Assembly: GCA_023079485.1 (NCBI GenBank)
Contig: CM041090.1
Location: 6,446,519-6,510,518 of the forward strand
Length of the DNA: 64,000 nt
Direction of reading: 5' to 3'
DNA from: Archilochus colubris
Lineage: Eukaryota > Chordata > Aves > Apodiformes > Trochilidae
The notes beneath the pieces were generated by a model. It was not told where the DNA came from. It worked only from the letters and a program-made list of their open reading frames with translations, and did not search any database. A program made the translations under genes and the position numbers. Positions 61,401 to 64,000 of the stretch are shown piece by piece. How positions within the stretch are numbered: the first letter of the stretch is position 1; the number at the start of each line of letters is the position of its first letter.

Positions 61401-63863
61401 CTCTTTTTCTCTGACATCTAAGCTTCATGACCAAACCTGCCCACTCGCCAATGTATTTTGTGAATACTGCAACACAGTTCTCATCAGAGAACAGGTAAGA
61501 GACACCTTGCTCTGTGCTCTACCTGGGTCAGATCTTTGATATTTACATTGCTGCTTAAATCTAAAATTTTTGTCTACTAGCTAATAATTTTTTCCCCTTC
61601 TGTCTCTGAAAATGTTGCATCCAGTGCAGGTGTAATACTGTTTTAAATGCTGTCCCAGCTCTCAGTTACAGTCTGGCCACGAACAGGGGCCACCATGTTT
61701 CTGGTCTTCAATGGAGGTTAAAGAATACCAAATGAAGGTTAAAAAATACTCATAACCAGTGGGTATGAGAGATACAGGAAGACAAGGCTTTGATTTGGGC
61801 AGAGAGGGAGAGCATTAGTAATTGGAAAGCTACTGTGGGAAAGTAGCTACAAATAACTGTAGATGCTGGTTAGAATTCTGATTGTCCATTACTTTTGTAA
61901 TATCTATTATTTCTCCTATCCAACAATAACTTCATCAACTGGAGAATTATATATATATTATTTGCAGCCTATCTCTCTTTAAATGGCAACTGTGTTAATA
62001 ACCTAGGTTAAAAAAAAAAGAATGATCTTCTGAAAAGCAGGATCAAGTTCAGTAACAAGAAAGGCAAAAATCTGTATTTAGATAGAATAAAAAGCTGTAA
62101 AAATACAAAGAGCAGAAAATACAAAACTAGGTAATGCTTTAGAATTAATTTCTAATTTATGTTAAGCTTGTGTTCTGCTCCATCATGATATTTAAACAAG
62201 TCATATGTGCCCTATTCTTTTAGGTTTTAGTAATAAAAGAATACTGTTGATGGAAAAATTAATTTCAAATCTCATTTGTTTTAGATGCCTAACCATTATG
62301 ACAATGATTGTCCTACTGCCCCAGTGCCATGTTTTTACAGTTCCTTTGGGTGTCCTGAAAAGGTGAGCTTTGCATCAGAACCAGGAATTACAGACCTTCC
62401 ACATGGCTGTTGTTGTGCTGCATTGTGCTTTTTTAAAATGTTTTCCCATTGTTGCCTCATTCACCAGCCTAAATCTTCAGTGGTTTGTGGGCTTTGGTTC
62501 TGCAGCGTTGTAATTCTAAAACACTATACGTTGATACTGCACCTGTCAAAATTTCTTCCCAAGTTTAAAAAACTTTATAATCCTCTGATTCTGAATAATT
62601 TGCTTGATGGACTTGCTTTTATTAACCCAGCTTTTATGTTGGTAAAGCAGCTTCTAGCATTTTTTCCAAAGTTGTGACCAAACACCGTTGCGGCTCTGAA
62701 GAGTTCAGTGAAGAAAACCAGACAGTGCTTTAAATTTTAACTTTTAAAATTATTTAATCTGGATACTCATTTCTAGTCGTTTAATACCTATTTTTAAAAA
62801 TGATCTTATCATCATTTATTCTGGAGCATTTTAGCAGATCAGTGAAGGAAATATAATGCTAATTTGCACCCTGTCACTCTTGTAAGCTGGCCAATATTTG
62901 CCCCCTGGCATTTGAACAGAGCCAGGTGTCAGATGTGATCACAGGTCAGGTTTGAGCTCTTCCTAACATTCTCTTCAATTTTAGATGCAAAGGAACGAAC
63001 TGGCACGGCACATGCAGGAGTTCACTCAGGTCCACATGAGAATGATGGCTCAGAGCTTCCAGAACATCAGTGTCACTGCCACAAACCCTGTGCCTTTCCT
63101 CAACGGACTGCCCTTTGAGCCCGCCCTCTTCTCACACGTCTCACACGCAGCCTACGACTGCAACCCGGAGGTGGAGAACTTCAAGGAGACAATTCAGCAG
63201 CTGGAGGGGCGCCTGGTGAGGCAGGACCATCAGATCAGGGAACTCATAGCTAAAATGGAAACCCAGAACACTCAGATGGCAGAGCTCAAACGCACCATCC
63301 GGAGCCTGGAAGGGAAGGTGACGGAGATGGAGGCCCAGCAGTGCAACGGGATTTACATCTGGAAGATCGAGAACTTCAGCGGGCTGCAGAAGGCCCAGGA
63401 GGAGGAGAGACCCGTCGTGATGCACAGCCCCGGGTTCTACACGGGGAAGCCCGGCTACAAGCTGTGCCTGAGGCTGCACATCCAGCTGCCCAGCGCCCAG
63501 CGCTGCGCCAACTTCATCTCCCTCTTCGTGCACACCATGCAGGGGGAGTACGACAGCCACCTGCCGTGGCCCTTCCAGGGCACCATCCGCCTCTCCATCC
63601 TTGACCAGTCCGAGGGCCCCGAAAGGCAGAACCACGAGGAGGTGATGGAGGCCAAGCCAGAGCTGCTGGCCTTCCAGAGACCCACCATCCACCGCAACCC
63701 CAAGGGCTTTGGCTACGTCACCTTCATGCACCTGCAGGCCCTGAAGCAGAGACTTTTCATCAAAGACGACACCCTCCTGGTGCGCTGCGAGGTCCTCACG
63801 CGCCTCGACCTCAACGCCCTGCGCAGGGAGGGGTTCCAGCCCCGCAGTGCTGATGGGCCCTGA
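58155..63863 (+). CDS. TRAF6: TNF receptor-associated factor 6 (TRAF6), six coding exons
   Basis: TRAF6 is a cytoplasmic RING E3 ubiquitin ligase that builds K63-linked chains downstream of IL-1R/TLR (MyD88-IRAK), CD40 and RANK, and activates TAK1 and NF-kB. The coding exons join 58155-58444, 59673-59823, 60385-60543, 61423-61494, 62285-62362 and 62985-63863 into 1629 nt, or 542 residues (human 522). A RING finger has C68, C71, C83, H85, C88, C91 and C103. K122 corresponds to the auto-ubiquitination site K124 of human. TRAF-type zinc fingers span about 130-260, and a coiled coil about 312-368. The MATH/TRAF-C domain spans about 371-520, with the receptor-peptide contacts R413, F492 and Y494 (human R392, F471, Y473). 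The 21-residue excess lies in the linker before the coiled coil (275-311). All splice sites are GT-AG and phases are consistent. It is divergent from RAG1. Confidence 0.97.
58445..59672 (+). other. TRAF6 intron 2
   Basis: GT at 58445 and AG at 59671-59672 after a T-rich tract. No repeat or other exon recognised. Confidence 0.9.
59673..59823 (+). CDS. TRAF6: TRAF6 coding exon 2 (end of RING, linker helix)
   Basis: It encodes DAGHKCPVD through RHLE, including the last RING cysteine and K122. The donor is GAG|gtgaga. Open sequence continues to 60072 by chance, beyond the donor. Confidence 0.96.
59824..60384 (+). other. TRAF6 intron 3
   Basis: The intron ends in the acceptor ttctctccttgttcag. 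Nothing else recognised in it. Confidence 0.9.
60385..60543 (+). CDS. TRAF6: TRAF6 coding exon 3 (zinc fingers)
   Basis: It starts DHQLQCDF and ends AYEDKE, 53 codons in phase 0. It contains C/H pairs of the TRAF-type zinc fingers. The donor GAG|gtactt lacks the usual G at +5, so it is weak, but phase and protein similarity require it. Confidence 0.95.
60544..61422 (+). other. TRAF6 intron 4
   Basis: It runs from the weak gtactt donor to a T-rich acceptor ending ctaag. No other feature recognised. Confidence 0.9.
61423..61494 (+). CDS. TRAF6: TRAF6 coding exon 4 (zinc finger, 72 nt)
   Basis: It encodes LHDQTCPL through LIREQ, 24 codons, phase 0. The donor is CAG|gtaaga. It is too short to be found as a separate open frame. 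Confidence 0.96.
61495..62284 (+). other. TRAF6 intron 5
   Basis: AT-rich intron ending in ctcatttgttttag. No repeat recognised. Confidence 0.9.
62285..62362 (+). CDS. TRAF6: TRAF6 coding exon 5 (zinc finger, 78 nt)
   Basis: It encodes [10 protein letters not shown] through FGCPEK, 26 codons, phase 0, with donor AAG|gtgagc. Confidence 0.96.
62363..62984 (+). other. TRAF6 intron 6
   Basis: The intron ends in ttctcttcaattttag. Nothing else recognised. Confidence 0.9.
62985..63863 (+). CDS. TRAF6: TRAF6 coding exon 6 (coiled coil and MATH domain)
   Basis: The last exon encodes residues 251-542 and the stop TGA at 63861-63863. The MATH part (63340-63800) is strikingly GC-rich compared with the neighbouring introns, which is usual for conserved avian coding sequence. 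Confidence 0.97.
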   Translation: MQRNELARHMQEFTQVHMRMMAQSFQNISVTATNPVPFLNGLPFEPALFSHVSHAAYDCNPEVENFKETIQQLEGRLVRQDHQIRELIAKMETQNTQMAELKRTIRSLEGKVTEMEAQQCNGIYIWKIENFSGLQKAQEEERPVVMHSPGFYTGKPGYKLCLRLHIQLPSAQRCANFISLFVHTMQGEYDSHLPWPFQGTIRLSILDQSEGPERQNHEEVMEAKPELLAFQRPTIHRNPKGFGYVTFMHLQALKQRLFIKDDTLLVRCEVLTRLDLNALRREGFQPRSADGP

Positions 63864-64000
63864 ACACAGGGATGGGGACACTGCTCCTGTTCCTCCAACA
63901 CGGGTGACAAACGTCTGTGACCATCCCTGTAAGCTGCGTGTGTAAAAATTAAAGAGTTGCCAATGCAGCTGGTTTTCACCTTAGGAGACTGTTGATGTTG
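63864..64000 (+). terminator. Start of TRAF6 3' UTR with an early ATTAAA signal
   Basis: ATTAAA at 63948-63953 lies 85 nt after the stop and could serve as a proximal poly(A) signal. The window ends before any distal site. Confidence 0.4.

Overview
The window is eukaryotic nuclear DNA from a bird. It holds the RAG locus in the order RAG2 (+), RAG1 (-), TRAF6 (+). The avian assignment rests on several CR1 LINE copies ending in the ATTCTATG-type 8-bp tail, avian-style solo LTRs, small introns, and RAG1, RAG2 and TRAF6 proteins that look sauropsid. A passerine or other neoavian is plausible, but the species cannot be fixed from the sequence alone. The arrangement matches the conserved vertebrate synteny in which RAG1 and RAG2 are convergent and TRAF6 lies behind the RAG1 promoter.

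Region by region: 1-17.8 kb is mostly gene-free DNA with CR1 remnants (11.8, 12.8-13.5 and 14.7-15.8 kb), a cluster of small palindromes and a 325-bp solo LTR (16.1-16.5 kb). At 17.86-17.96 kb on the minus strand there is a terminal exon that I assign to IFTAP (C11orf74/NWC), the third gene of the vertebrate RAG locus. It carries an early stop compared with the human protein. From 18 to 32.5 kb lies presumed IFTAP intron or intergenic DNA with a MIR-like SINE, a 200-nt pure purine run, an A/C-only tract and a 790-bp solo LTR flanked by a 5-bp duplication. RAG2 occupies 35.3-36.9 kb as one coding exon; a candidate 5' exon lies at 32.5-32.6 kb. The 37-43 kb interval between the RAG2 and RAG1 3' ends contains a 1.1-kb antisense CR1. 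RAG1 is a single 1030-codon exon on the minus strand (43.6-46.7 kb), with a candidate promoter and first exon near 49.6-49.8 kb. An old CR1 sits at 50.3-51.1 kb. A CpG island at 52.1-52.9 kb is the likely TRAF6 promoter and first exon. Six TRAF6 coding exons follow at 58.1-63.9 kb.

Functionally, RAG1 and RAG2 form the V(D)J recombinase: RAG1 supplies the DDE transposase-like active site, and RAG2 supplies the Kelch propeller and the H3K4me3-reading PHD finger. TRAF6 is an E3 ubiquitin ligase in IL-1R/TLR and TNFR-family signalling. All catalytic and zinc-binding residues that I could check are intact in the three proteins. I found no bacterial-type system, CRISPR array, tRNA or rRNA. I do not see a convincing undescribed system. 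The most interesting leads are the IFTAP early stop and a possible in-frame 5' leader on RAG2.
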